This document shows positions 36,801-46,727 of a stretch of DNA of 64,000 nt, one piece after another. The notes under the pieces are model-generated. The model did no database searches and was not told where the DNA came from. It saw only the letters and a program-made list of their open reading frames with translations. Every line of letters starts with the position of its first letter. Position 1 is the stretch's first letter. The translations under genes were made by a program, and so were the position numbers. The DNA comes from Aphrophora alni (taxonomy: Eukaryota; Arthropoda; Insecta; Hemiptera; Aphrophoridae). The stretch lies in NCBI GenBank assembly GCA_963513935.1, contig OY740777.1:17021271-17085270 (forward strand), written 5' to 3'.

Positions 36801-39800
36801 CTCCACATCTATATTCGAATCATTTGTATAAACGGTTCTTTCTGTGGGAATGTCCAAATGAATCGAATCATCGTAAAACTTACTCGTACTAAATTCAGTA
36901 TATGAAATAAATTCTTCTATAGTTTGATTTAAATTTAAAACATAATTATTTGTAACTTTCTCTCCTGATGATGTTATTTCTACAGATGAAACACTCGGTA
37001 AATATTTTAAATCTTTTATTTTTCCTCTTGTAGGACAAGACTTCCGTACATCAGTTTCATTTTCAAAACATTTCTGAGGAAAATCTTCCACATCGCAGAA
37101 AATCTGTACAATAAAATGGTTATTTTCTATTCTATTTGTTTGAACAGAACAGTTGAATCCAAACCAATCTGTTCCTTCACTAGTGAATTTCCACTTATAA
37201 TAATTTATCATATTACTTATAAAGTTACAACTTCTTAATGTTATTCCACTTTGCAGAATAAAACACGACGCGTTTGATATCTCGCCTTGAATATCATCTG
37301 TAATTGAACAACTGTTCAAAGGTTCACTTAGAGTACAGATTTTCGAACTCTCGTTACTATGGAAACCATAAAAACATTGACAATATTCTGGCGAAACGCA
37401 AGTTGCATTTATACACGAATCTTTACAATATGGATGACACAAATTTAAATGTTTTGAATCTTTTTTATAACCGTCAAAACATTTACAAAAATCAGGTTCT
37501 GTACAATTACCGTTGATACAACCTGAAGTACACTTGGGATTACAAATATGAGAATTCAAATCTTTTTCGTATCCTTCGAAACAAGTGCATACATCGGGGG
37601 ATGAACAGAAACTGTTGATACATCTCTGGTTACACACAGGCAAACATGTATTGTTTTTCTCTCTTTGAAATCCAGGAAAACATGTACATTCCCCAGGTGC
37701 GATGCAGGAACCATTATGACAATCTTCACAATGCGGTTTGCATTCTTGACTTTCATTATCATATATATAACCAACATAACATGCACAAGGTTCGGAATCA
37801 ATGCAGAATCCTTTAATACAGTTTTCAATACATATTGGTTTAGATGTATTTATAATCTTGGGAACACTGTTTATATCTTGAAAAATACGCGATGCATTTT
37901 TACAATTTTCACTACATTTTGGAGTGCACTTAAATTTATTACTAGGATCTATAGTAAATCCTTCATTACAAGTGCAAATTTCAGGAGAAGAACACCAACC
38001 ATTCTCACAGTTTTTGCTACACTTTGGTGAGCACTTATATGTATTGTAAGAATCCATTGTGTATCCTTCATTACATGTACAAATTTCAGGGGAAGAACAC
38101 CAACCATTCTCACAGTTTTTGCTACACTTTGGTGTGCACTTATATTTATTGTTCGAATCCAATGTGTATCCTTCATTACATGTGCATACTTCTGGAGAAA
38201 AACACCAACCATTCACACAGTTTTTACTACACTTTGGAGAACACTTATATTTATTGGTAGAATCCAATGTGTATCCTTCATTACATGTGCATACTTCAGG
38301 AGAAGCACACCAACCATTCACACAGTTTTTACTACACTTTGGGGAGCACTTATATTTATTGTTGGAATCCATTGTGTATCTTTCATTACAAGTGCAAATT
38401 TCAGGAGAAGAACACCAACCATTCTCACAGTTTTTACTACACTTTGGTGAGCACTTATATTTATTGTTGGAATCCATTGTGTATCCTTCATTACATGTAC
38501 AAATTTCAGGGGAAGAACACCAACCATTTTCACAGTGTTTACTACACTTTGGTGTGCACTTATATTTATTGTTCGAATCCAATGTGTATCCTTCATTACA
38601 TGTGCATACTTCTGGAGAAAAACACCAACCATTCGCACAGTTTTTACTACAATTTGGTGAACACTTATATTTATTGTTCGTATCCAATGTGTATCCTTCA
38701 TTACAAGTGCATACTTCTGGAGTAAAACACCAACCATTCACACAGTTTTTACTACACTTTGGAGAACACTTATATTTATTGGTAGAATCCAATGTGTATC
38801 CTTTATTACATGTGCATATTTCAGGAGAAGAACACCAACCATTGTCACAGTTTTTACTACACTTTGGTGAGCACTTATATTTATTGTTAAAATCCATAGT
38901 GTATCCTTCACTACAACTGCAAATATCAGGAGAAGAACACCAACCATTCTCACAGTTTTTACTACATTTTGGTATGCACTTATATTTATTGTTAGAATCC
39001 ATAGTGTATCCTTCATTACAACTGCAAATTTCAGGAGAAGAACACCAACCATTCTCACAGCTTTTGCTACACTTTGGTGAGCACTTATATTTATTATTAA
39101 AATCCACAGTGTATCCTTCATTACAACTGCAAATTTCAGGAGAAGAACACCAACCATTCTCACAGTTTTTACTACATTTTGGTATGCACTTATATTTATT
39201 GTTAGAATCCATAGTGTATCCTTCATTACATGTACAAATTTCAGGAGAAGAACACCAACCATTTTCACATTGTTTACTACACATTCGAATGCACTTATAT
39301 TTATTGTTGGAATCCATAGTGTATCCTTCATTACAAGTGCAGTTTTCAGGAGAAGAACACCGCCCATTCTCACAGTGTTTACTACACTTTGGTGAGCACT
39401 TATATTTATTGTTAGAGTCTATAGTGTATCCTTCATTACATGTGCATACTTCAGGAGAAGAACACCAACCATTCTCACAGATTTTGCTACACTTTGGCGA
39501 GCACTTATATTTATTGGAAGAATCCAATGTGTATCCTTCATTACAAGTGCAAATTTCAGGAGAAGAACACCAACCATTCTCACAGCTTTTGCTACACTTT
39601 GGTGAGCACTTATATTTATTGTTATAATCCATAGTGTATCCTTCATTACACGTGCAAATTTCAGGAGAAGAACACCGCCCATTCTCACAGTGTTTGATAC
39701 ACTTTGGTGAGCATTTATATTTATTGTTATAATCGATTGTGTATCCTTCGTTACAAGTGCAAATTTCAGGAGAAGAACACCAACCATTCTCACAGTTTTT

Positions 39801-42217
39801 GCTACATTTTGGTGAGCACTTATATTTATTGTTAAAATCCATAGCGTAACCTTCATTACACGTGCAAATTTCAGGAGAAGAACACCAACCATTTTTACAG
39901 TGTTTACTACACTTTGGTGTGCACTTAAATTTATTGTTAGAATCCATATAGTATCCTTCCTTACATGTGCATACTTCTGGAGAAGAACACCAACTATTCA
40001 AACATTGTTGACTGCAAACTGGTTTACATCCGGCAGCAGTCAGAGACGTATACCCTGTACAACATTTGCGGCGTTGTATCATTTCTGTGTAAACCTGTGA
40101 AAAGAAAGAAAAAAACAACTTGATTGTTTTATTATGGTAATTACTCAGCCTCAATACAATGTAATACTATTAGATCATCTTAATGTAATGCACAACAGTT
40201 GGTCTAGGGGCTTGAAGTTGTATTGGCACATCAGGGTTATTTCGCCCGTATCAATGTGTCGGCACTAGCAGACCTAGAAGCTGTTATGATTGTCTTGTGT
40301 TGGTGACTTGGTCTTAAACATCGTAACTATAAGAATATCACAATTTCTTGGGAGTTCAGTGTTTGAAATTACTTTTTTTAAATAACTTCTCTATTTGTCA
40401 TCGTAGAGAGTTTAAGTTGGTACCATTGCATTCAGAATATAAATCTGCAAATATTTAGTTTTTTTTTATTAAGACACGATGCATGAACAAATAACAGTTA
40501 ACAATAGTTAACTTTTGACATTTTAAATACAAATTTTCTGGACTTCAATAGGGTTCTACATGAGTACACTAAAGCCCCCTATACCAAATATCACATTTTT
40601 CATTTTATTGCCTCCATTTTACTTACGTACAGACGACAACGACGACGGATGGACGGTATGTCCAAAATCACCTTTTCGGTTTCCAGAGGCCACGAAACAT
40701 GAATATCTGTCAAAAAAATGAACGGCATTCCGCGGCATTTCTTTTGCAGGTAACAGTAAAAATTAATTCCCTTTGGCAATGTTGTAAGTGTATTAGTTAC
40801 CACAACAATGGAGTCATTTCCTCCACAACATGCATGTGGTATAAGTGAATGAAAAATACTTTATGGTTTATCCTGGAACGTCAAAAACATCTGAAAATTG
40901 ATAATATTTTCGCATTACAACGTATGAAAAAGTTATTCTCACCTCTGCTTTTGTCACAGGACCCCAAACAGTTTTCGTTTTTCTACAAAGTTTATTAACT
41001 CCACAAATCCTCCCATATATCTCCATATGACTTACATACAATTTGTTCAACCGTGTCATTGGCACTCTGTAATACAAATAAATTATTAGACAGAGGTTAA
41101 ATAGGAAATATTTACTTCATTTTGATAATTGATTCTCCATAAAGATTTTTCAAAACTTAGAATTAAGATTGTAAAAAAGGGTGTTTTTTTTCCACTTACA
41201 TAATTTGATCTTGTAGTTTAAAGGCAAAAACCCCATAGATCATTATCGCCTTATAAAAAAAGGAAGAAAAAAAGCATAAAAACCTCCTAGCCCTCGAATA
41301 TTCTAATAGCTTACGTTTCGGAAAAGATAGTGTTCAGGAGAGACTTGATAGGATAAATGAAAGAGAGGGATATAACTCAAAAATGCACACAAAAAGTGTA
41401 GTCCCAGCTAGGGTCCCTCCGGATTGCCACATCCGTTGTCACTATAAGTGTCAATTAATTTATTTATTTATTTTCCCTTTGTTGTTTAAAAACTAAAACT
41501 TTTCAATCGTTATCACCTTATAAAATTTTAGATAAATTAAAGACCCATAACCTTTAAATACTCTAATAGGGTCAGTTTCGGAAAAGAACAAGAGTTGGTC
41601 AAGAGAGACATGACAGGAGAGATGAAAGAGAGATTTCTAAAAACGAGACTACATGAAAAAAAATATGTAGATCACACTAGAGTACTTGCAAATTGCTACA
41701 TCCGCTGTCACTATAAGTGTCAATTAGTTTATTTATTTATTTTTCCATTGTTATTTTAAAACTAAAACTTTTCAGTCATAATCGCCTTATAAAAATTAAG
41801 ATAAAATAATGACCCATACAACTTGAATACTCTAATAGCGTCAGTTCGGAATAGAACAAGAGTTGGTCAAGAGAGACCTGATAGGATAAATGAAAGAGAG
41901 GGATTTAACTCAAAAATGCATACAAAAAGTGTAGTTCCAGCTAGGGTCCCTCCGGATTGCCACATCCGTTGTCACTATAAGTGTCAATTAGTTTATTTAT
42001 TAATTTTCCCTTTGATACCGTTATCGTCTTTAAACAAATTAGCCTTGAATCTAAATAATTTGAAAACTGGATAGGTTAGGTTAGGTTAGGGTAAATGAAA
42101 TCATAAACATACTTACTCTTCATAAACAACACAAACTCCTCTTTCTAGATATTTTCCTGATATACTAATTGTAACCGCTATCAGTTGCAACACAATGTAT
42201 GGAAACGCCAGATTCAT
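25812..42217 (-). CDS. Nimrod-family transmembrane receptor (multi-NIM/EGF repeat), six coding exons
   Basis: Coding exons, in transcription order: 42217-42117, 41066-40943, 40094-36640, 32873-32821, 29406-29290, 25891-25812. Every junction has AG/GT borders and every phase matches, giving 1309 aa. Layout: signal peptide (1-20), EMI-like Cys-containing region ending in the family motif CCxGY (about residues 86-90), about 25 NIM modules (98 to ~994; CxPxCxxxCxNGxC followed by xxPxxCxCxxGY), a 230-residue extracellular region with N-glycosylation sites, a CPCL-type Cys stretch, one helix (about 1250-1273) and a ~36-residue tail with NPTF. In Drosophila, Nimrod C1, Eater and Draper are phagocyte receptors for bacteria or apoptotic cells, and this type I layout with many NIM modules is closest to NimC1/Eater. 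The role in phagocytosis is inference from the family. A poly-A signal AATAAA lies 6 nt after the stop (25800-25805). A decayed copy of the 3' end lies just downstream. It could be orthologous to no single fly gene, so no symbol is given. Confidence 0.9.
26100..28180. repeat. Intron 5 of the receptor: AT-rich with dispersed repeats
   Basis: 26935-27180 is an inverted relative of 42890-43050 (shared 'gaaatagataatatattgag' and a 'tttcaaaatg-cgg' block). The phrase 'ggttttggataatattact' recurs at about 27685 and 28005, with a weaker copy at 27375. No exon was recognised. Confidence 0.5.
28185..28215 (+). ncRNA. Hammerhead-ribozyme-like motif 3 (degenerate)
   Basis: TTGATAA (degenerate CUGANGA), then stem II GGCT-GAAT-AGCC with perfect 4-bp pairing, GAAAC and GTC. 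The order of elements is that of Penelope-type minimal hammerheads, but two core positions differ, so it is probably inactive. Confidence 0.45.
28356..29148. mobile_element. Foldback MITE with TA duplication, 793 bp
   Basis: The left end CAGGGTGGGTGAAAA and the right end TTTTCAACCACCCAGTG are imperfect inverted repeats, flanked by TA (28354-28355 and 29149-29150). Inside, 'gaccacccaaaacaaaatgg' at about 28577 is inverted at about 28904. No transposase. It lies in intron 5 of the receptor gene, 142 bp from exon 5. Confidence 0.75.
29290..29406 (-). CDS. Nimrod-like receptor, exon 5 (transmembrane segment)
   Basis: Bounded by 'ttatttacag' and 'GTATGT'. The 117 nt encode AQVLSAH, a ~23-residue run of Ile, Leu, Val, Phe, Ala and Trp, then LCCCRKDRKVP. 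The helix is followed by three Cys (possible palmitoylation) and a basic stop-transfer cluster, which fits a type I single-pass protein. Confidence 0.9.
29960..30715 (+). repeat. TTAGG-like minisatellite with an interspersed 18-bp word
   Basis: Runs of 'taggt', 'taagt' and 'tatgt' pentamers alternate about 14 times with 'aaatagtagtgatgtata'. The compound unit is roughly 45-65 bp. This is a degenerate interstitial telomere-like array in intron 4 of the receptor gene. Confidence 0.92.
30780..31870 (+). repeat. Tandem array of 118-155-bp units, about eight copies
   Basis: Each unit begins near 'tttggcttaatttgtacatg', continues 'taatgaagagttcagttat', 'gttgcgtctttt', 'taatatcctgtataataatc', and ends 'ttgttttgattcga'. 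Copies start at about 30790, 30948, 31094, 31213, 31362, 31480, 31603 and 31746. Length variation comes from presence or absence of an internal 'tttgtaaataacttttaac' block. Directly abuts the TTAGG-like array. Confidence 0.88.
32085..32215. other. Isolated GC-rich island
   Basis: About 110 bp with words such as 'gcgcgggcggccggcagccg' and 'gagctcgagccgagcgtt', sharply GC-rich against its surroundings. It is followed by 'tagtgatgtatacaag', the same word found in the neighbouring minisatellite (about 30510 and 30665), so it may have been inserted into, or be an end of, that repeat. A 74-codon plus frame spans it but is not recognisable. Confidence 0.5.
32255..32560 (+). repeat. Dispersed repeat family A, copy 2
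   Basis: Matches 9690-10480 across the hAT insertion site: 'atgtaatacaa', 'ctaaatgtaa', 'cttgggccttgta', 'tcagtac', 'ttcttaacat', 'tcgctacgctcgtg' and 'gttcgaaat'. It shows the uninterrupted arrangement. Confidence 0.6.
32821..32873 (-). CDS. Nimrod-like receptor, exon 4 (53-nt micro-exon)
   Basis: Bounded by 'catgttctag' and 'GTAAGT'. It encodes KLCPGEEIKLHLCPCLK. Its length (2 mod 3) is exactly what is needed to join exon 3 (ends with two bases of a codon) to exon 5 (starts with the last two bases of one). The same 53-nt exon is preserved in the duplicated segment at 21360-21412, which supports it as real. The three Cys just outside the membrane may pair in a juxtamembrane disulphide. Confidence 0.88.
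33480..33560 (-). other. Possible unassigned exon-like sequence
   Basis: On the minus strand 'ctctgttttcag' is a good acceptor, followed by GTAGTGCAAAG and a frame VVQRKQSKEDKSAE, then RAVYVCL and a stop. It would need a phase-0 donor upstream, which receptor exon 3 does not supply, so it is not placed in the main transcript. It could be chance or an alternative exon. Confidence 0.2.
33633..33856 (+). repeat. (GA)n microsatellite
   Basis: About 220 bp of GA with scattered AA or GG interruptions. The long Arg-Glu frames across it are low-complexity artefacts. It lies in intron 3 of the receptor gene. Confidence 0.95.
34678..36192. repeat. 29-bp tandem array, about 52 copies
   Basis: Unit 'caatcgatagtccgaagtat' followed by 'tatatttgg', period 29 bp. 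Variation is almost confined to the AT-rich end ('tatattt', 'tctattt' or 'tcgatct') and one G/A position. Each unit carries the palindrome ATCGAT and the word CGATA; in the last six or so units ATCGAT often becomes ATTGAT. It lies in intron 3 of the receptor gene, about 450 bp downstream of the NIM exon. Frames through it reading 'ILRTIDCQIEYFGLSI' repeats are artefacts because 29 is not a multiple of three. Confidence 0.95.
36193..36600. other. Intron sequence between the 29-bp array and the NIM exon
   Basis: Contains a short GC-rich patch at 36392-36425 ('ccgcggctccgcctcgg') in AT-rich sequence. A minus frame starting at 36442 runs into the array and is not supported as a gene. Confidence 0.35.
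36640..40094 (-). CDS. Nimrod-like receptor, exon 3 (CCxGY motif, NIM array, juxtamembrane region)
   Basis: Acceptor 'cttttcacag' precedes GTTTACACAG; donor GG|GTGAGT is at 36639. It begins VYTEMIQRRKCCTGY. Twenty consecutive 35-residue NIM modules follow (consensus CSPKCSKNCENGWC, SSPEICTCNEGYT, xDSNNKYK), so the DNA is also a 105-bp tandem repeat at about 37910-40010. A broken module (CTPKCSENCKN, no second half) and about five diverged modules follow. The C-terminal ~230 residues are Ser/Thr/Asn-rich with several N-x-S/T sites. The near-identity of modules indicates recent unit duplication or gene conversion. A 522-codon antisense frame over the array is an artefact of the 105-bp period. 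Confidence 0.93.
40130..40450 (+). repeat. Dispersed repeat family A, copy 3
   Basis: Shows 'ttactcagcc', 'aatgtaatac', a 'gtcatcgtagagag' block and 'ttggtaccattgcattcag', in the order seen at 9690-10560. It lies in intron 2 of the receptor gene. Confidence 0.55.
40943..41066 (-). CDS. Nimrod-like receptor, exon 2 (EMI-like region)
   Basis: Bounded by 'ttgtattacag' and GAG|GTGAGA. The first base completes a Glu codon from exon 1, and the exon ends on a codon boundary. It encodes VPMTRLNKLYVSHMEIYG, then RICGVNKLCRKTKTVWG and PVTKAE. The two Cys and the spacing up to CCxGY in exon 3 fit the N-terminal EMI-like region of Nimrod and Draper proteins. Confidence 0.88.
41215..42015 (+). repeat. 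Dispersed repeat family B, three tandem copies
   Basis: Three ~260-bp copies in the same orientation (about 41215-41470, 41500-41740 and 41765-42015). Each has 'cgccttataaaa', 'aatactctaatag', a 'gtt-cggaaaagaa' step, 'gagagac', 'gatgaaagagag' or 'aaatgaaagagaggga', then 'cattgccacatccg'-type and 'gtcactataagtgtcaatta' ends. Copies 1 and 3 share 'gtgtagt-ccagctagggtc' and are closest. It lies in intron 1 of the receptor gene. Confidence 0.85.
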
Positions 42218-42228
42218 TTCAAATATGT
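42117..42228 (-). CDS. Nimrod-like receptor, exon 1 (start, signal peptide)
   Basis: ATG at 42217-42215, with an A at -3. It encodes MNLAFPYIVLQLIAVTISIS (a hydrophobic signal peptide), then GKYLERGVCVVYEE. Donor GAAGA|GTAAGT is at 42116. A run of T ending 'ttttttttag' just upstream (42229) suggests that the 11 nt before the ATG belong to this exon and that a 5'-untranslated exon lies further upstream. An in-frame longer reading from 42481 exists but would cross this acceptor and is less likely. Confidence 0.85.
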
Positions 42229-42479
42229 CTAAAAAAAAGTGTAAAATAAATCTTGTTAATACAAATTTTAAATTAAGAATACATAAACATTGCAGAAACT
42301 CACTCCCATCAACAAAAATAAATTCTAATGAAAAAACCGCGTGTATGTGTGTCGCGGGTACGGTCACGTACAATGTTGACCGTAGACGATCTATTACGTT
42401 ACACGTATGGCCAAACGTGTTTTTGATACGCGCACTAACTGGCCGAATGTTTCTCCATGACTGATAATCACACAAAATC

Positions 42480-42700
42480 AATGTCCATACGTATAATCTA
42501 CCTGGATGGCCGCCGCCGCGGAAAATTTACTAACGCCATCGTTGACGCGCATAACTGAAACTGTGGAAACTTTCTTTAGTTCCCGATAACGCTTTTAAAA
42601 GGGGGGGTTTAGGGGCACAATAGATCGCTGTTACGATGCTCTTTCCATTCGTACACGATTTCTGTACTCGGCATCCTTTTCTACGAAGTATAAACCGTCA
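42480..42700 (-). promoter_or_regulatory. Candidate 5' region of the receptor gene
   Basis: Upstream of exon 1, CpG-containing sequence (42340-42540, including 'gccgccgccgcgg' at about 42511) breaks the AT-rich pattern. Because exon 1 seems to begin at a splice acceptor, the true first exon and promoter may lie here. No TATA box or initiator could be fixed with confidence. Confidence 0.25.
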
Positions 42701-44290
42701 TTATTTACACATACTACTACAAAACTTATATTTTACATTTTTTAAATTACGTATTCAGTTTTTTCTCGATAATTCGGTTATCCTTTAACCTACAGAAAGG
42801 ATTAAAATAACATTTTGTTTGTGGTTTTAAATGAAAAATATTTTGAACTTTTGTACATTTTTATTAAAGTTAAAGGCTTTCAAGATATTGGAAATTTTTA
42901 ACGGCCGCCATTTTGAAAATTAAAACAAAGTATTTGTGTTTGATATACTTGTAAATCGTAACATACAAAATCCTTATAGCAAATTTGAACTCAATATATT
43001 ATCTATTTCTGGAGTTACAGTGAGTTTTTGTAAAAAAAAATGGCGGATTGCAACTAAACTAAGGTAAATTCGAAAAAAGTTACTGATTTTTTTATTCTGT
43101 TGTTGTAGAATACGATCTTGTATAGCGCGCTAAAGTTTTTTGCGACACCCTGTATAATAAGGTCTTAAACATAAATGTTATAAGATGAAAAGAAGTTTAA
43201 ATAACTACTGTCAAGCTTTGTTTTCGTATTTTAGACTAATTCCTTAATGATATTTTTTGTGTTATTTGTAACTGGTTTGGATCATTAATATACACATTTC
43301 ACCAAAGTTTGCATGAAATCGGTAGAGCCGATATTGAGGTATGCCGTAGTTTATGACAGCTTCGTAACAAGGTTTTTTTTGCCGATAATCACTATGTAAC
43401 ATTTTTGAAAAGATGGTGACCATTGTTTGTGTCCTTAAGGACTATATTTTATAAAGTTATCTTTTTGAGAAAAACGGAGCTTTTTGTTTCTTACTTTTAC
43501 CAGGTAAGTTACTAACAAATTTTCACTTATCAAACAATTTTCAGAGATATAACCAAAATATACCCAAATATCAAATTTCATTAAAATCGGTCCACTTGTT
43601 TGATATGTAGAACAGTAAAAGCCATGATATGTAAAATGTACTGTAAAAGCCAGACAAACAGAAAGACCAAAACCAATTTTGCAGGTTTTAAAGAAAACAA
43701 TTAAAATTTATTATTCCTGAATTGGATTTTTTTTTTAAATCCTTGTGTGAAATTATAATCGTAATTTCACACATGGATTTTATAATATTTATATTTCACT
43801 AAAATTTTAACTAAATCTGTAGATTCGATTTTGAAAACTCCTAACCTATTTTTTTGTTCCTTGCCTATCTAAAACCTGCATTATTTTAGAAAAGGCAACA
43901 AATTGTTTTGTTTGGGTACTTAAGCGCTATTAGTAACATTTTCTCAATATCGTTAGAGCCGATTTCGAGAAAACTGTAAATTTTGAAATATCAAAAAAGA
44001 AAAAACTTCCCGATATGTCACTGAAATATCCTCTCATACATAATTTGATTAAAATCGGCCCTCGCGTTTACATTATAGAACACTGCACACCCTCAGACAT
44101 GGCTCTAAAATCTATCCGATAAAAATATCCAAACGGACAGATAAATGAAATAATTCTGGATATACATTCTTTAAAACGTGTTTATTTAAACTGCTTGAAT
44201 CGAAAAATATTGTTATTTAAACATTGTTTTGGTTCGCCTTTTAAAAATAAGAAAGAAAATTATTCTTTGCAGTTTTAGGATACGTTGGTA
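42700..44290. repeat. Intergenic AT-rich sequence with inverted and dispersed repeats
   Basis: 42890-43050 is an inverted relative of 26935-27180. A perfect-looking hairpin occurs at about 43737-43782 ('gtgtgaaatta' and 'taatttcacac'). 'aaaatcggtccac' at about 43590 recurs at 55568. No gene seen. Confidence 0.5.
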
Positions 44291-46620
44291 AAACCAAGGA
44301 CCCTTATAATTTCACGCGCATGTCTGTCCGTCTGTCTGTCTGTAAGACGTAACAAGTCTACAAAGACAAGATGATAAAACTTATAAATTTCAAACTTTTG
44401 CATTTATAATTTGTATTGTCCCACATATAGGAATAATAGAGTGGCAACACAAAAAATGGTTAAGGTGAAAAAACTAATAAAAAATTATTTTTTTTATGTG
44501 TGAGCTATCAAATAAAACTATAAGTTATTTTGATTACAAATATGTATGTTTACTTCACGGAATAAAAAATATGTTAGCACTAAGCCAAATTTAAAATATC
44601 AAATATAGGTATACACAGTCAAATATAAATATATATCTAACTTAAACAGGGCGTGACCTACAAATCTGAAAAAAAAACCACTTGGATTTGAAATTAAATC
44701 ACAGTGCAAAATCATATATTATAGTTTTTTGTACGACTAATGCAGCTAAATTTAACCACACAGTGAGAAATGCGTAGTGTATAACTTTAAAAAGCAGTTT
44801 TTTGTGAGATATGAAACAAACAATAGCTGTTAAAAGATGGATTGCATTTTCAATGATTTCTCTTTATTATTTCATGCACGTGTAGACATCTGTAATCCGT
44901 AACCAGTCTACACAAACAAAACTATAAATCTTGTATATTTCAAACTTTGTATTTATATTCTTTGTATTGTCCCATATTTAGGGAAAATATAACGGTAACA
45001 AAAATGACCTTGGGATTTTTTGTCTGGAAATACTATGTGTGAAGTATCAAATAAAACAATAATAATTCGAATTTGCCCCTAACCACAATCACTAGCAACT
45101 TAATCAAACACAATTATTCTGGTTAATTGTTCTTTACTAATTGGCAAATTTGAATTATTATTATGAATTTCACCCCAGTGCTTAACAAGATTGTATATCA
45201 AATAAAACTAGAAGTTATTCTCATTAGAAATACATATATTTACTGTATTTGACAAAAAATTAATATGTTGACGCTAGGCCGCTTAAAAGATCGACTTTAT
45301 AAAAATAACTGTTCCCATATGCCTAAGTTGTGTCGTTTACCAGTAATCTTCACCCTTTTATTTTACCATTATTTATAATATTTTCTTCGTTATTTCAAAG
45401 AAAAAACTAAGGTGAGTTCTCCGTTCATTAACTCAAAATTCGGACATACTACAGTGAGTACTCACGGTTGCTTATCGTATAACTGAAAAGCGTGGAACGA
45501 TTTTAATCAAATTTGTAATATGGACATGTTTTGTATGTATCTCAGTAAGTTTTTGTAACTAACAGTTTTGATTAAAAGTGGATTTAACTAAAACGTGTTG
45601 TTTTCCATACTTACAAAAATGATAATTCGTGAGTTAACGGTACAAAAATTAAAAAAACCTACCATTGGGCTGTTATAAAATACTTTCTGGAGCCCAATAA
45701 AAATTTAAGTCCTTCCCGATGGTGTCAAACAGATCTTCATCCTTGTTCCTACGGCGCCATATGAATTCACGTAGTAATCTAACAAATCTCTAGGTTCCAC
45801 ATTCTTTCTGTTCCTGGTAAAATATTGCCAACAACGTCCTGTTCTGTCTGTTCTATTTAATAGAAAATTGTTTACAAGTGGCGTCCCTCTTTAATAAATA
45901 TTATTTTTTTCAAAAACAGATTCCATGGTACATTTTCAGTTTTTGATATTTTTAATATGATTAGTTTTGGTTAGGTTAGAGCGCAAATTTCTAAAACTTG
46001 TACATTGTGGTCATTATTGAATCTGTTCACTATATCCAATCGATTGTGCGTATATAATTTATAAATAGTTGTTATTAATTTTTAATTTTGTATTAAAAAC
46101 ATTTGGACAATAATTCCAAGTTACTCAATTTTAAGCATAGGTTTACTTTTCTAAATATAAATAAATAACAAATTAAATTCAAAATACTACTGAAACGTAC
46201 AAATTTTCAGTTTTACAAAAATCATTTTTAATTTTATTTTTGCGTTAATTCTTCACAATTTTACAGTAGTTTGAAGTTAAAAATTTATAAAATAAAACCG
46301 TCTGTTAAACCTAAGTCATATGCCACATGACTTAGGCATATAGGGACAGTTATTTTTAAAAAGTCGAAATCATTTAAGCAGCCTAGCGCCAACATATTAA
46401 TTTATTCGTTAAATAAACATACATATTCATAATCAGAAAAACCTTTTATGTGATATTTATTTCGCACATAATATTTCTAAACATATAATTTTTCAACTCG
46501 ATAGTTTTATTTATTTTATTTCATTTTCTACCGCTATATTTTTCCTATATGTGGGACAATACAAAGAATATAAATGCAAAGTTCGAAATATATAGGATTT
46601 ATCAGCTCGAAGACAATTAG
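44290..46620. repeat. Large dispersed inverted repeats
   Basis: The block around 'tattgtcccacatatagga' at 44405-44430 recurs directly at about 44965 and inverted at about 46545-46565. The block 'atatgttgacgctaggc' with 'aaaataactgttcccata' at 45265-45330 is inverted at about 46330-46410. Between them lie words such as 'tctgtccgtctgtctgtctg' (44323), common in transposon tails. This looks like several foldback-type copies of one element; no protein remnant was seen. Confidence 0.6.
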
Positions 46621-46727
46621 TGGAAGGTGTTTTACTTACTTTAAATTATTATTTTTAAATATGCTAACACCAAAAATTTATTTAATTTCAAACCATTTTA
46701 AAACAAGATTCAAGTAGTTTCAATGTA

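Noticed and set aside
38059..39627. 522-codon plus-strand frame opposite the NIM exon
   Set aside because: It is the antisense reading of a 105-bp repeat (divisible by three), so an open antisense frame repeats with the array. The minus strand has family-level motifs and splice support.
42195..42464. 89-codon plus frame
   Set aside because: Overlaps receptor exon 1 antisense; no family features.
42217..42481. Longer N-terminal extension of receptor exon 1
   Set aside because: It would read through a T-rich tract and splice acceptor at 42229 and place the signal peptide internally.
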